A stretch of DNA of 44,102 nt from Sulfobacillus harzensis (GTDB lineage Bacteria; Bacillota; Sulfobacillia; Sulfobacillales; Sulfobacillaceae): contig NZ_JABBVZ010000026.1 in the NCBI RefSeq assembly GCF_012933365.1, positions 1-44,102 of the forward strand, given 5' to 3'. The position numbers and the translations under genes are program-made. Of the stretch, positions 24,999 to 37,040 are shown one piece after another. Within the stretch, counting starts at the first letter, position 1; every line of letters starts with the position of its first letter. Under the pieces are notes generated by a model that was given only the letters and a program-made list of their open reading frames with translations, made no database searches and had not been told where the DNA came from.

Positions 24999-26634
24999 GC
25001 TCGCCCTCCTTTACACCCGTAAGGGCCCAAGGCAGCAAGATGGCCACCCGAAATCCCTTGGGATCCGGCATGTTCTCCGCATGAACGGTTCCGCCATGCG
25101 CCTCGGCGATGCGCTTGACAATGGATAGCCCCAACCCTGACCCGCGAATTTCCGACTGGGCATGAACGGGGGAACGATAGAAGCGCTCAAAAATCTTATC
25201 CATATCGGCCGTCGGCACCCCCGGTCCAAAATCGCGCACAGACACTCGCCATCCCGTCTCGGACGCGCCGTACGCCACCTCAACGGCGCCCTCTGAATAC
25301 TTGAGAGCATTTTGCACCAAGTCGCTCACCGCTGTTATTAAGGCCTTGGCATCACCATAGCCGCGAAGATTCTCCTGCTCAAAGCCAACGGCCCTGATGC
25401 GCGACCGCTCCCATACGGGAAAGCGATCCAAGAGCTGATTAAGCCAGCTCTCCAAGGAAAACCATTGCGGCTGAAAGGGAATCCCGGTGCTATCCAAGGT
25501 GGACATGGTTAAGAGCTGCTCGATGAGCGCCTCCAATTCCCGCGTCTCTTGAACCGCCACCTGCAGGAATTCGCTGCGCTCCTCCGCCAGCAACCGATCG
25601 CCCGCCCGCTCCAGCGTTTCCAGGTAGCCCTTCACCAGCCCCAAGGGCGTCCGTAGTTCGTGCGACACATTGGCCAAAATCTCCGACTGCATCCGGGCCC
25701 GCTCCTCCATCAAGTGATGGCGGCGAGCGGCGTCGGCGGCTTCTGCGGACGCGGCAGCAATGGCAATCTCCTGTGCCAATACCTCGAGCAGGTCGCGATA
25801 GGTGGCAAACCACCCCGACTGGTCAGACTGCCACAACAGAATTCCCCATGGCCGTTCTTGATACCGCAGGGGAAACACCGCCACCCGCGCCTGACGAACA
25901 CCGGGAATGAGATAGCCTCCGGAACCGTCGTCCCCGCTGTATCTTGGCACGTTGAGCCAAAGTGCTTCGCCCACCAACCCGCGATCCGCCTCTAAAAACA
26001 TGGCGGGCACTGGGCGCTCTGACAAGGTCAGCTGTCCATGCACAGCATATAAGCGAAGACTGTCTCGCCGGTCGCGGGTCAGGCGATAGATGGCCGCGTG
26101 TTTCATCGCCGTGTGCTGCGCCACCTCGGCTAAAATCGCTTCCATCGCGTCCGTAGGATTGGCGTGTTCCCCCAAAGACGCCCAGCCGCGGCCAATGGCC
26201 AGCAACTGGTCTTTCAACAGCCGATGTTCATTTTCCAGAGCAGCCACGCGCCCCTCTTTCATCCAGTACACGCCCACCGAAATGACCGCAAAGCCAATTG
26301 CCCACAGCGCTGGAGAGACAAACCACTGATTGGCGGCCAGTTGGTGCAACCGGGCAAGCGCCACCCCCGTGAGATACGACGCTTCGGTGCTCGGTGCGAC
26401 GCTTTTGGGCGTCACCTGTAGTAACCCGGCCGCCATGCCCAGCAAGTGGGCGCGGAGCGTTCCCGACGCCACACTCCCCGACTCTTGAACGGTTGCTAAG
26501 GCCAAAAGGGTCTGGCGATACTGCTGGTGCCAGGCATAGGAAAGCCGCGCGAGCAGCGCAATGCCTGCTGCGCCACCAACCACTGCTAACCACCACCCGT
26601 TCCCTAGCCGCACCTTCACGTCAATCCCCCGCAT
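24967..26634 (-). CDS. Membrane sensor histidine kinase with GAF domain, KdpD-like C-terminal half
   Basis: This 555-residue kinase has two membrane helices (about 14-31 and 105-123) enclosing roughly 75 extracellular residues, then a GAF domain (about 155-290), a coiled linker, HisKA with SHELRTPLGLVKGY (His near 328) and a HATPase with N box VSDLVQNALKYS, DFGPGVP and GSGLGLSIVKRIAEAHGG. This is the layout of the C-terminal half of KdpD apart from having two rather than four helices. Together with the kinase-less KdpD protein it would make up a full sensor, which is inference. The ATG at 26634 lacks a ribosome site, while a GTG at 26619 has GGGGGA upstream, so the start is uncertain. The regulator gene follows with overlap. 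Confidence 0.83.
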   Translation of the reverse strand: MRGIDVKVRLGNGWWLAVVGGAAGIALLARLSYAWHQQYRQTLLALATVQESGSVASGTLRAHLLGMAAGLLQVTPKSVAPSTEASYLTGVALARLHQLAANQWFVSPALWAIGFAVISVGVYWMKEGRVAALENEHRLLKDQLLAIGRGWASLGEHANPTDAMEAILAEVAQHTAMKHAAIYRLTRDRRDSLRLYAVHGQLTLSERPVPAMFLEADRGLVGEALWLNVPRYSGDDGSGGYLIPGVRQARVAVFPLRYQERPWGILLWQSDQSGWFATYRDLLEVLAQEIAIAAASAEAADAARRHHLMEERARMQSEILANVSHELRTPLGLVKGYLETLERAGDRLLAEERSEFLQVAVQETRELEALIEQLLTMSTLDSTGIPFQPQWFSLESWLNQLLDRFPVWERSRIRAVGFEQENLRGYGDAKALITAVSDLVQNALKYSEGAVEVAYGASETGWRVSVRDFGPGVPTADMDKIFERFYRSPVHAQSEIRGSGLGLSIVKRIAEAHGGTVHAENMPDPKGFRVAILLPWALTGVKEGEHGRERLSIGH

Positions 26635-26644
26635 TTCTGAAGGT

Positions 26645-26673
26645 ATGGTAGACTAAGGCGCCGTTATTGTCTA
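26645..26673 (-). promoter_or_regulatory. Candidate promoter of the kinase-regulator pair
   Basis: On the minus strand TAGACA (26673-26668), 17 bases and TACCAT (26650-26645) overlap the end of the second kimA gene. Transcription would begin three or four bases before the ATG at 26634. A TAGAC/GTCTA inverted repeat around a GGCGCC centre coincides with it and could be an operator. Confidence 0.45.
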
Positions 26674-28548
26674 ACTTTGAAGCCCCGGTTTTTCCTTTTG
26701 ACCCGTAGATTTCCTATCGGAGTCCGGGAAGTGCATCGGGACCGTGCCTATCACCACGTCCGTGCGCCGGCGAAGAGCTTGCCGGATGACGCTTCCCAAC
26801 CGATTATGGAGCAGGCTGGCGCCCAGTCCTTCCGGTACTGCTTCCGGAATCAAGACCAACACCCGCTCGTCTGCTTGCCGTTCCAGCGTGCTGATAAAGC
26901 GCAAGAGCGGCTTGACGACCGAATGATACTGCGATTTCAAAATGGATAGACGTACCGGCGGATTCCAGACCTCCCAGGCTTGCAGAAACTGCTTGGCAGT
27001 CTTGGTGCTGGCATTGTCATCTCCCGGCTCCTCAAACAGCACCACCACGGCAATCACCTGATCGCTCAACGACAGCGCATGATCCAGCGCACGCCGGGTC
27101 AATTCTGTCAGGGTTGGGGTAATGGGAACCACCACGATGGGGTGCGGCCGTGGCTCAACCGGATCCGGTACGCGGCCGATGCCGAGTTCTTGGCCGACGC
27201 GCTGATAGTAGCGGTACACCCGTCGAAACATCCAGATGAGAAGCGGGATCGCCACAACCACCAGCCAGGCTCCCTCGGGGAACTTGGTGATAACGAAGAG
27301 TAGCGTGGCAATGCCGGTGGCCACAGTTCCCATGCCATTCAACAGGGCCCGCATCTGCCATCCACGCGGTCGCGTCTTAACCCAATGAACCACCATGCCC
27401 AGCTGCGAGAGCGTAAATCCCGTAAAGACGCCGATGGCGAACATGGGAATGAGTGCCTGCGTATTACCCCGCACCGCGACCAACAGAATCGCCGAGGCAA
27501 TCGCCAGCACCCAAATGCCGCGCTCGAACACCAGGCGATCGCCGCGAATGGCAAACGACTGCGGCAGAAAGCGATCCCGAGCCAATAGGCTCGCCAAGAG
27601 GGGGAGCCCGCCAAAGGAGGTGTTGGCGGCCAATCCCAAGACGGCTGTAATCGCTAGAGACACCACGAAGAACGCCCAGCTGCGTCCCACAGCCGCCGCC
27701 ATCACCTTACTCAGCAAACTTTGATTGCCGCCTGGGATTACGCCAAAACGAATTGTCAAGGCGGCAATGCCGATGAGCATGGTTGCAAGCAGGATGCCCA
27801 AGACCCATTCAGTGCGCTTCGCCCGCAGCTGACGGGGCTTTCGGAACAGCGGCACGCCGTTGGCGATGGCTTCCACCCCGGTAAGGGCTGTACACCCGGC
27901 GGCGAAGGCCTTCATCAAGAAGAAGGCGCTTGCGTGCGGCGGCCGAACGGGAACCGGATGCACGGGATGGGTCAGGTGCGGGTGAACAAACCCCCAGCCC
28001 AGCACGGCCAACAGCCCAACAATAAACAGCAGCGTCGGCAGAAGAAATGCCCGCGCGCTTTCTCCCACTCCCCGCAAATTTAAAAAGGTCACCACGGCAA
28101 GGAGAGCGAGACACATGGGAACCGTCCATGGCAGCAATTCCGGCCAAGCGGAGGTCAGCGCGCCAATGCCCGCGGCGATGGAAATGGACACCGTCAGGAT
28201 GTAGTCGATTAACAAGGCGGCGGCAGCCAAGTGACTCGCCCCGGTTCCCAAATTTTCTCGGGAAACAGCATAGGCGCCACCCCCCTTGGGATAGGCGTCA
28301 ATCACCTGGCTGTAAGACAGCACCAATAAGGCCAACAGTCCCGTAATGGCCAGCGACTCCGGCAGAAGATAGCGAATGCCGGCCACGCCTAATCCCACCA
28401 AGACAATGGCAATCGCTTCGGGCCCGTAAGCCACCGACGTAAGCGCATCCAGGGACAGGGCTGCCAGCCCTTCGGATGTGCCGATTTCCTCGGATTGTGC
28501 CTCCGCCGTCTTTAGCGGGCGCCCGATGAGCAAATGCCAAATGTCCAT
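26671..28548 (-). CDS. kimA: KimA-type high-affinity K+ importer (second copy)
   Basis: This is a second 625-residue KimA-like transporter with the same landmarks: LLIGRPLKTAEAQ, SLDALTSVAYGPEAI, VIDAYPKGGGAYAVSRENLG, LLIDYILTVSISIAAGIG, LMKAFAAGCTALTGVEAIAN, ARDRFLPQSFAIRGDRLVFE, VITKFPEGAW and a cytoplasmic C-terminal domain with QYHSVVKPLLRFIS. The Asp and Tyr of the K+ site (DALTSVAYG) are present. It is clearly diverged from the other copy, so it is an old duplication or separate acquisition rather than a recent repeat. No ribosome site precedes the ATG, and an extended -10 box lies only six bases away, suggesting a leaderless message and hence no riboswitch. Confidence 0.87.
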   Translation of the reverse strand: MDIWHLLIGRPLKTAEAQSEEIGTSEGLAALSLDALTSVAYGPEAIAIVLVGLGVAGIRYLLPESLAITGLLALLVLSYSQVIDAYPKGGGAYAVSRENLGTGASHLAAAALLIDYILTVSISIAAGIGALTSAWPELLPWTVPMCLALLAVVTFLNLRGVGESARAFLLPTLLFIVGLLAVLGWGFVHPHLTHPVHPVPVRPPHASAFFLMKAFAAGCTALTGVEAIANGVPLFRKPRQLRAKRTEWVLGILLATMLIGIAALTIRFGVIPGGNQSLLSKVMAAAVGRSWAFFVVSLAITAVLGLAANTSFGGLPLLASLLARDRFLPQSFAIRGDRLVFERGIWVLAIASAILLVAVRGNTQALIPMFAIGVFTGFTLSQLGMVVHWVKTRPRGWQMRALLNGMGTVATGIATLLFVITKFPEGAWLVVVAIPLLIWMFRRVYRYYQRVGQELGIGRVPDPVEPRPHPIVVVPITPTLTELTRRALDHALSLSDQVIAVVVLFEEPGDDNASTKTAKQFLQAWEVWNPPVRLSILKSQYHSVVKPLLRFISTLERQADERVLVLIPEAVPEGLGASLLHNRLGSVIRQALRRRTDVVIGTVPMHFPDSDRKSTGQKEKPGLQS

Positions 28549-28554
28549 AACGCG

Positions 28555-28563
28555 AGTGTACCA
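28555..28563 (-). promoter_or_regulatory. Extended -10 element immediately before the second kimA
   Basis: TGGTACACT on the minus strand is a TG-extended -10 box ending six bases before the ATG. Initiation would fall at or within a base or two of the start codon, giving a leaderless transcript. No convincing -35 box is seen, as is common for extended -10 promoters. Confidence 0.45.
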
Positions 28564-28654
28564 CGATTGGATGATTCCGTTCGGGCCAGTTACTGGGCAG
28601 AGACTTGCCCGCCCAATTCCTTCCGGGACTAGAGCCTCCGGGTGATTGCCGCCG

Positions 28655-28660
28655 TATAAT
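28655..28660 (+). promoter_or_regulatory. Perfect -10 box before the 59-residue protein
   Basis: TATAAT occurs 28 bases before the ATG of the small gene, with an A-rich leader and GAGGAGG after it. No good -35 match is present at the usual distance. Confidence 0.45.
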
Positions 28661-28688
28661 AGAAAAAAAGAAGCGACGAGGAGGAGCC

Positions 28689-28868
28689 ATGGCTATCAAA
28701 CTAGGCGAAACGGTCACTGACCCGCGCAATCCCGCCCGGCAGGGAACGGTCGTTCGTGTGCACACCAACCCTGCCTGCCTCATGCGGAGTCTCGAGATAC
28801 AGTGGCACGACCCCATACCCCTCATTGAAGAATTGGAGGAACTGGAGTTTGGTCCCCTAGAAGACTAG
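28689..28868 (+). CDS. Small protein of unknown function, 59 residues
   Basis: This short acidic-tailed protein (IKLGETVTDPRNPARQGTVV, ending EELEELEFGPLED) has its own -10 box and GAGGAGG seven or so bases before the ATG. The GETVTDPRNPARQGTVVRV pattern, with a Gly-Thr-Val turn, suggests a small beta-barrel of the KOW or SH3-like type, but no family is recognised. It is divergent from the second kimA and tail-to-tail with the dCMP deaminase gene, both stop codons sharing the sequence CTAG. Function unknown. Confidence 0.65.
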   Translation: MAIKLGETVTDPRNPARQGTVVRVHTNPACLMRSLEIQWHDPIPLIEELEELEFGPLED

Positions 28869-29296
28869 GGGCGCGCTGGCCGATCGAGTTGAATGAGTTG
28901 CAGGCCCCGCTCAGCCGTCAACTGCTCCGTTTCTGGACTCTCATAGGGCCGTAGATAAAAAATGCGTTCCACTCCCGCCTGCACGAGTGCCCTGGCACAA
29001 TATCGGCACGGCATGTCCGTGCAGTACAAATCCACCCCTTGGGTCGCGATGCCGTAACGGGCGCACTGCAAGAGTGCGTTCAGTTCGGCGTGAATGGTCC
29101 GAACGCAATGACCGTTTTCCATGAGGCAGCCGACCTCGGTGCAGTGCGGTTGGCCATGCGGCGCCCCATTATAGCCTGTCGCAATCACCCGCTGGTCCCG
29201 GACCAACACGGCCCCCACCTGGCGCCTCGGACAGGTCGAGCGAGTAGCGACCAAGAGGCTCATTTCCAAGAAGTAATCGCTCCACGAAGCCCGCAT
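28865..29296 (-). CDS. comEB: Deoxycytidylate deaminase, ComEB-like
   Basis: This zinc enzyme should deaminate dCMP to dUMP, supplying thymidylate synthesis. The 143 residues show the cytidine-deaminase fold: QVGAVLVRDQRVIATGYNGA, a Cys-containing insert (HCTEVGCLMENGHC) that forms the second metal site in dCMP deaminases, the catalytic HAE in TIHAELNAL and the zinc Cys pair in MPCRYCARAL. GAGGAGG precedes the ATG by about eight bases. The gene sits just behind the oppF terminator and needs its own promoter or read-through. In Bacillus the homologue is in the comE locus, but there are no competence genes here. Confidence 0.9.
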   Translation of the reverse strand: MRASWSDYFLEMSLLVATRSTCPRRQVGAVLVRDQRVIATGYNGAPHGQPHCTEVGCLMENGHCVRTIHAELNALLQCARYGIATQGVDLYCTDMPCRYCARALVQAGVERIFYLRPYESPETEQLTAERGLQLIQLDRPARP

Positions 29297-29311
29297 TTGA
29301 GGCCCTCCTCA

Positions 29312-29340
29312 GAAAAAAGGGCCCCGAAGGGCCCCTTTTG
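29312..29340 (-). terminator. Intrinsic terminator after oppF
   Basis: AAAAGGGGCCC, a TTC loop and GGGGCCCTTTTTT form a strong hairpin, with one C-C or G-G mismatch according to strand and a run of six Ts on the minus strand. It begins seven bases after the oppF stop and could also work on the plus strand, where four Ts follow. Confidence 0.9.
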
Positions 29341-29346
29341 AAGAAA

Positions 29347-30351
29347 TTATCGAAAGTGGCAAGCCACCCAATGTCCCGGGGCTGATTCCTTAAGCGGCGG
29401 CCGCTCCACCTTGCACTGCTCTTGGGCAATGGGGCACCGGGTGTGAAACCGGCAACCGCTGGGCGGATTGACGGGACTCGGCACATCGCCCTGTAGAATA
29501 ATGCGCTCGTGCCGGGCAGCCGGATTGGGCATGGGAATGGCCGAAAACAGCGCCTCCGTATAGGGATGCAGCGGGTGCTTGTAGATCTCGTCAGCATCTG
29601 CCACCTCCATCATCACGCCCAAGTACATCACACCCACCCGGTCGGAAATGTGACGGATAACATTGAGGCCGTGGGCGATGAAGAGATAGGTCAGTCCGAA
29701 CTCGCGCTGCAAATCCTCCATCAAGTTCAGAATCTGCGACTGAATCGAGACGTCCAAAGCCGAAACCGGCTCGTCCGCAACGACCAACTTGGGATTCAGC
29801 GCTAATGCGCGAGCAATGCCGATACGTTGGCGCTGACCGCCAGAAAACTCGTGGGGATACCGACGGATGTGATAGGCGGACAAGCCCACCACTTCCAACA
29901 ACTCGCGCACCCGCTTTTGGCGCTCCTGGTTGTTGCCGATGCGGTGAATGACGAGCGGCTCCTCAATAATCTCGCCAACCGACATCCGCGGGTTCAACGA
30001 CCCAAACGGGTCTTGAAAGACAATCTGCATTTCACGGCGCAGATTGCGCATTTCCTGCTTGGAGACTTTGGTAATATCCTTGCCCTCGAAGTAAATGTGC
30101 CCGGAAGTCGGCTCGATTAACCGTAGGACTGTCCGCCCGGTCGTGGTCTTGCCACAGCCGGACTCGCCTACCAATCCCAGGGTCTCGCCCCGCTTAATAT
30201 CAAAGCTCACCCCGTCAACGGCCTTGACCTCCCCGACGACACGAGAAAAGAGGCCGCCGGTAATTGGAAAATGCTTAGTTAAATCCTGAACAGATAAAAG
30301 CACATTGGGGTCAATTTCTTTTTGTTCTGTATTATCGAGTACGGCGCTCAC
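29347..30351 (-). CDS. oppF: Oligopeptide ABC transporter ATP-binding protein OppF
   Basis: This is one of two ATPases that energise dipeptide or oligopeptide uptake at the membrane. In 334 residues it has Walker A ([11 protein letters not shown] near 70), Q-loop ([15 protein letters not shown]), ABC signature ([15 protein letters not shown]), Walker B ([15 protein letters not shown]) and the C-terminal oligopeptide-family extension LHPYTEAL with the clustered Cys motif [14 protein letters not shown]. The H-loop reads AHGLNVIRH where relatives have SHDL. The His is kept but the neighbouring Asp is Gly, which is unusual. It overlaps oppD by four bases. Permease and binding-protein genes are not in the window. 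Confidence 0.9.
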   Translation of the reverse strand: MSAVLDNTEQKEIDPNVLLSVQDLTKHFPITGGLFSRVVGEVKAVDGVSFDIKRGETLGLVGESGCGKTTTGRTVLRLIEPTSGHIYFEGKDITKVSKQEMRNLRREMQIVFQDPFGSLNPRMSVGEIIEEPLVIHRIGNNQERQKRVRELLEVVGLSAYHIRRYPHEFSGGQRQRIGIARALALNPKLVVADEPVSALDVSIQSQILNLMEDLQREFGLTYLFIAHGLNVIRHISDRVGVMYLGVMMEVADADEIYKHPLHPYTEALFSAIPMPNPAARHERIILQGDVPSPVNPPSGCRFHTRCPIAQEQCKVERPPLKESAPGHWVACHFR

Positions 30352-31340
30352 GAGACCGCCTCCTTTCCATCAGCGTGCAGCCAGCAGCTCACTTTGCGTC
30401 CGTCGCCGACGTCGCTTAGAGTCGGCTCCTCGCGACGGCATATGTCCATCGCCTTTGGACACCGTGGAGCAAAGGCACAACCGCGAGGCAGGTGCAGGAG
30501 GTTGGGAACCGTCCCTTCAATAACATGGAGCTTTTCCTGGCGTGTTTCGTCGATACGGGGGATGGACGCAAGCAAGCCCTCCGTATAGGGGTGCAGGGGT
30601 TCGCGGAAAATGTCCACGGTGCTGGCCTCTTCAACGACCTTGCCCGCATACATGACCGCAACCCGATCGCACATTTCGGCCACTACCCCGAGGTCGTGGG
30701 TGATGAGCATAATCGCGGCGTGAAACTCGCTCTTCAACTTTTTCATCAAATCCAAAATCTGCGCCTGAATGGTTACGTCCAAGGCAGTCGTCGGCTCGTC
30801 GGCAATCAAAAGCTTGGGATTGCAGGCCAAGGCCATGGCAATCATGATGCGCTGCCGCATCCCACCCGACATTTGGTGGGGATACTCTTTTGCCCGCCGC
30901 TCGGGCGAGGGAATACCCACCAGCCGCAACATTTCAACGGCCCGGTTAAATGCCTCCCGTTTGGACACGTTCTCGTGCAAGAGGACGGCTTCCGCGATTT
31001 GTGCGCCCACCGTATACACGGGGTTTAAGGAACTCATCGGCTCCTGAAAAATCATCGCGATGTCGTTGCCGCGAATTTTTCGCATCTCATCCGTCGATTT
31101 CTTTAAAAGATTGTCGCCTTGAAATAAGATTTGTCCCCCGACAATGCGTCCTGGAGGATTGGGCACCAGTTGCATAATGGAGAGCGAGGTCACGCTCTTT
31201 CCTGAGCCCGATTCGCCCACGATACCCAATGTCTCTTCCTGATCGATGTGAAAGCTCACACCATTCACGGAAGGGACAACACCCTCGTCCGTAAAAAAGT
31301 GTGTTTGAAGATTGTTGACCTCCAGAACACGGTTGGCCAC
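30348..31340 (-). CDS. oppD: Oligopeptide ABC transporter ATP-binding protein OppD
   Basis: This is the partner ATPase of OppF, 330 residues from the GTG at 31340. Walker A is [11 protein letters not shown], followed by [16 protein letters not shown], signature [15 protein letters not shown], Walker [17 protein letters not shown] and a normal H-loop [11 protein letters not shown]. The C-terminal [14 protein letters not shown] segment and [14 protein letters not shown] cysteines are those of the OppD/DppD family. AAGGAGA lies seven bases before the GTG. The ATG 99 bases upstream lacks such a site and is close to the transcription start. OppD and OppF form a two-gene operon here and must partner with permeases encoded elsewhere. 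Confidence 0.9.
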   Translation of the reverse strand: MANRVLEVNNLQTHFFTDEGVVPSVNGVSFHIDQEETLGIVGESGSGKSVTSLSIMQLVPNPPGRIVGGQILFQGDNLLKKSTDEMRKIRGNDIAMIFQEPMSSLNPVYTVGAQIAEAVLLHENVSKREAFNRAVEMLRLVGIPSPERRAKEYPHQMSGGMRQRIMIAMALACNPKLLIADEPTTALDVTIQAQILDLMKKLKSEFHAAIMLITHDLGVVAEMCDRVAVMYAGKVVEEASTVDIFREPLHPYTEGLLASIPRIDETRQEKLHVIEGTVPNLLHLPRGCAFAPRCPKAMDICRREEPTLSDVGDGRKVSCWLHADGKEAVS

Positions 31341-31450
31341 AGCCGTCTCTCCTTCCCGTCTCGGATCGCGCCGATGCAAGGTGTCTAAAAAATAAAAGAA
31401 TTCCTTGGATAAAAGTGCCAAACGATTCGACACCTTCACCCATCTTCATC

Positions 31451-31479
31451 ATTATAAAAGTCCAAGGTTCAGGCGACAA
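31451..31479 (-). promoter_or_regulatory. Promoter of oppDF
   Basis: TTGTCG (31479-31474), 17 bases and a perfect TATAAT (31456-31451) on the minus strand lie about 110 bases before the oppD GTG. The leader is AT-rich, with no recognised riboswitch or T-box. Confidence 0.6.
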
Positions 31480-31513
31480 TGGATAAGTCTGGCTGACTCC
31501 TTAGGTCCCCCTG

Positions 31514-35660
<4,147 letters not shown>

Positions 35661-35661
<1 letters not shown>

Positions 35662-35708
35662 CGGGCGTATCCTCCCAGCACTGATATGTCCATTATATCA
35701 GCGCCCGA
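35661..35708 (-). promoter_or_regulatory. pcrA promoter inside nested inverted repeats
   Basis: A TATAAT (35697-35692, minus strand) lies 31 bases before the pcrA ATG. CTGATAT/ATATCAG arms (35681-35687 and 35695-35701) cover it, and outer arms TCGGGCG/CGCCCGA (35661-35667 and 35702-35708) span the whole leader. The inner pair suits a dimeric repressor site. No convincing -35 box is seen. Confidence 0.45.
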
Positions 35709-35711
35709 CGC

Positions 35712-36146
35712 CTAGTGCCATGATTGCACCATGGCCCCCGACCCAGGATGGCGCGGCAGTTGCCCGCGATACCCGAGACCGTTCTCATGCACGGCGACGA
35801 CGAGTCCGCTTAAGGTATTTTCCCCAGGAGACGATACCAATTGAGCAGGATACCCCCGCCCCTCCCATCGGCGCCGCTCCTTTTCTCCCAGCGCCGGATT
35901 TTGAGCCACAATCCAGACTGCCGGCTGCGACGGCCATGACACCTCCGCTTGAACGCGATGGCCGTCTGACGCCAAGCTCCACTCATTCCCGATAGCAGGC
36001 CCCAATGTCGCAGTTGCGTCTCGAACTCCGGCTTCCGCACCGGGGCCCTCAGCCCAGATGGTGAGTCGGTTGGGTTCCAGACGAAATCCCTTTGGCTTGC
36101 CATGAGCTAAAAAACCCATTTCCAGCAACACACCGATCGCATCCAT
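35712..36146 (-). CDS. Hypothetical protein
   Basis: This 144-residue soluble protein (DAIGVLLEMGFLAHGKPKGF, LTIWAEGPGAEAGVRDATAT, VAVHENGLGYRGQLP) has no recognised motif, signal peptide or membrane segment. It is rich in short strands and Gly turns, giving a globular impression. The ATG at 36146 follows AGGGTGAT, which pairs with the 16S tail, and is preferred to a GTG nine bases upstream. It lies 50 bases before pcrA, but the pcrA promoter is between them. Function unknown. Confidence 0.5.
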   Translation of the reverse strand: MDAIGVLLEMGFLAHGKPKGFRLEPNRLTIWAEGPGAEAGVRDATATLGPAIGNEWSLASDGHRVQAEVSWPSQPAVWIVAQNPALGEKERRRWEGRGYPAQLVSSPGENTLSGLVVAVHENGLGYRGQLPRHPGSGAMVQSWH

Positions 36147-36155
36147 CTTTATCAC

Positions 36156-36653
36156 CCTGTCGCTTTACCTTATTAATGCATCTTGGAGATATTATGCCCG
36201 AGATGCGACCGGGAGTCCACGCTGAAAAATAGGATGTTAGGAACTTGTGTTCCCAAGAGAACTCGACCCGGTCAGTTGCCGATGCCATGGGATCCAACGA
36301 CTGACAAAGATCCGCGCGGGTCGCAAAAACGCGTATCCGGATAATGCTTACATGGCGCCTTCGCCCTAACGCCTCTCCCGAGTCGGCACGTACGCCAGTC
36401 AATACCTTGACGAAACCAAAAATCCCTGAGTTGTCCAATAGAAGGCCCACCGAAATGCTGGCAAAGCTGACGATTCGTTGCAACCACAGAAGATCCGGCA
36501 TCGATAAAAAGAGGCCTTCTCAAGAGGCATGGCCGCACTGATGTCGCGCGTCTGTCTACCCGTTACCTTCATCCGGAGAAACTTTTCAGGGTGTTGTCAC
36601 AGGTCAAACGAGAGACATCTGTAGAACAACAGCCTTTTGAGAAAGCCCCGCTT
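36156..36653. other. Gene-poor stretch of about 500 bases
   Basis: Two overlapping minus-strand frames (36049-36501 and 36272-36538) cover part of it, but both lack ribosome sites, have an erratic composition and resemble no family I know. The plus strand is interrupted by stops. Near the right end a 6-bp hairpin (GAAAGC/GCTTTC, 36641-36655) overlaps the stop of yerC and is followed on the plus strand by ATTTCTT. The stretch may be a decayed insertion or a regulatory region. Nothing is firmly supported. Confidence 0.3.
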
Positions 36654-36941
36654 TCATTTCTTGGTGCGATCCAAGACGATGCGATAACCATCGGCTCCGA
36701 AGGAAAGACATCGCTTGACGCGCGAAATGGTGGCGGACGACGCCCCGGTCACCTTTTCAATGTCGTCGTAAGTCTGGCCCTCATCGAGCATGCGCGCCAC
36801 GGCCAGCCGTTGGGCGATCGACTGCAGCTCGCTAATGGTGAGAATATCCTCCAAGAAAGCGTAGCACTCGTCGACCGTTTGGAGGCTCAAAATCGCTTCA
36901 CACAAGAGATCGGTGTCGTGTGTTTTCAATTTGGGATTCAT
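36654..36941 (-). CDS. yerC: YerC/YecD family TrpR-fold protein
   Basis: This 95-residue DNA-binding protein of the TrpR-like superfamily has the helix-turn-helix DEGQTYDDIEKVTGASSATI followed by SRVKRCLSFGADGY, and upstream YAFLEDILTISELQSIAQRL. That is the YerC/YecD pattern. In Bacillus yerC lies between the purine operon and pcrA, exactly the neighbourhood seen here, but its regulatory target is not settled and it lacks the tryptophan-binding signature of true TrpR. No strong ribosome site precedes the ATG. It is separated from pcrA by a gene-poor region. Confidence 0.88.
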   Translation of the reverse strand: MNPKLKTHDTDLLCEAILSLQTVDECYAFLEDILTISELQSIAQRLAVARMLDEGQTYDDIEKVTGASSATISRVKRCLSFGADGYRIVLDRTKK

Positions 36942-37040
36942 CGTCCGACCCGCCTGCCCCTTTCGTTGGGCGTCTGCACCAGCACGCCCCTAGGTTCAGC
37001 ATACGCGGGTTATTTTACCTCAGCAAACAATTACGCTCAA

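Noticed and set aside
36049..36538. Two overlapping minus-strand frames as genes
   Set aside because: No ribosome sites, erratic composition and no recognisable domain. One runs into the hypothetical gene before pcrA.
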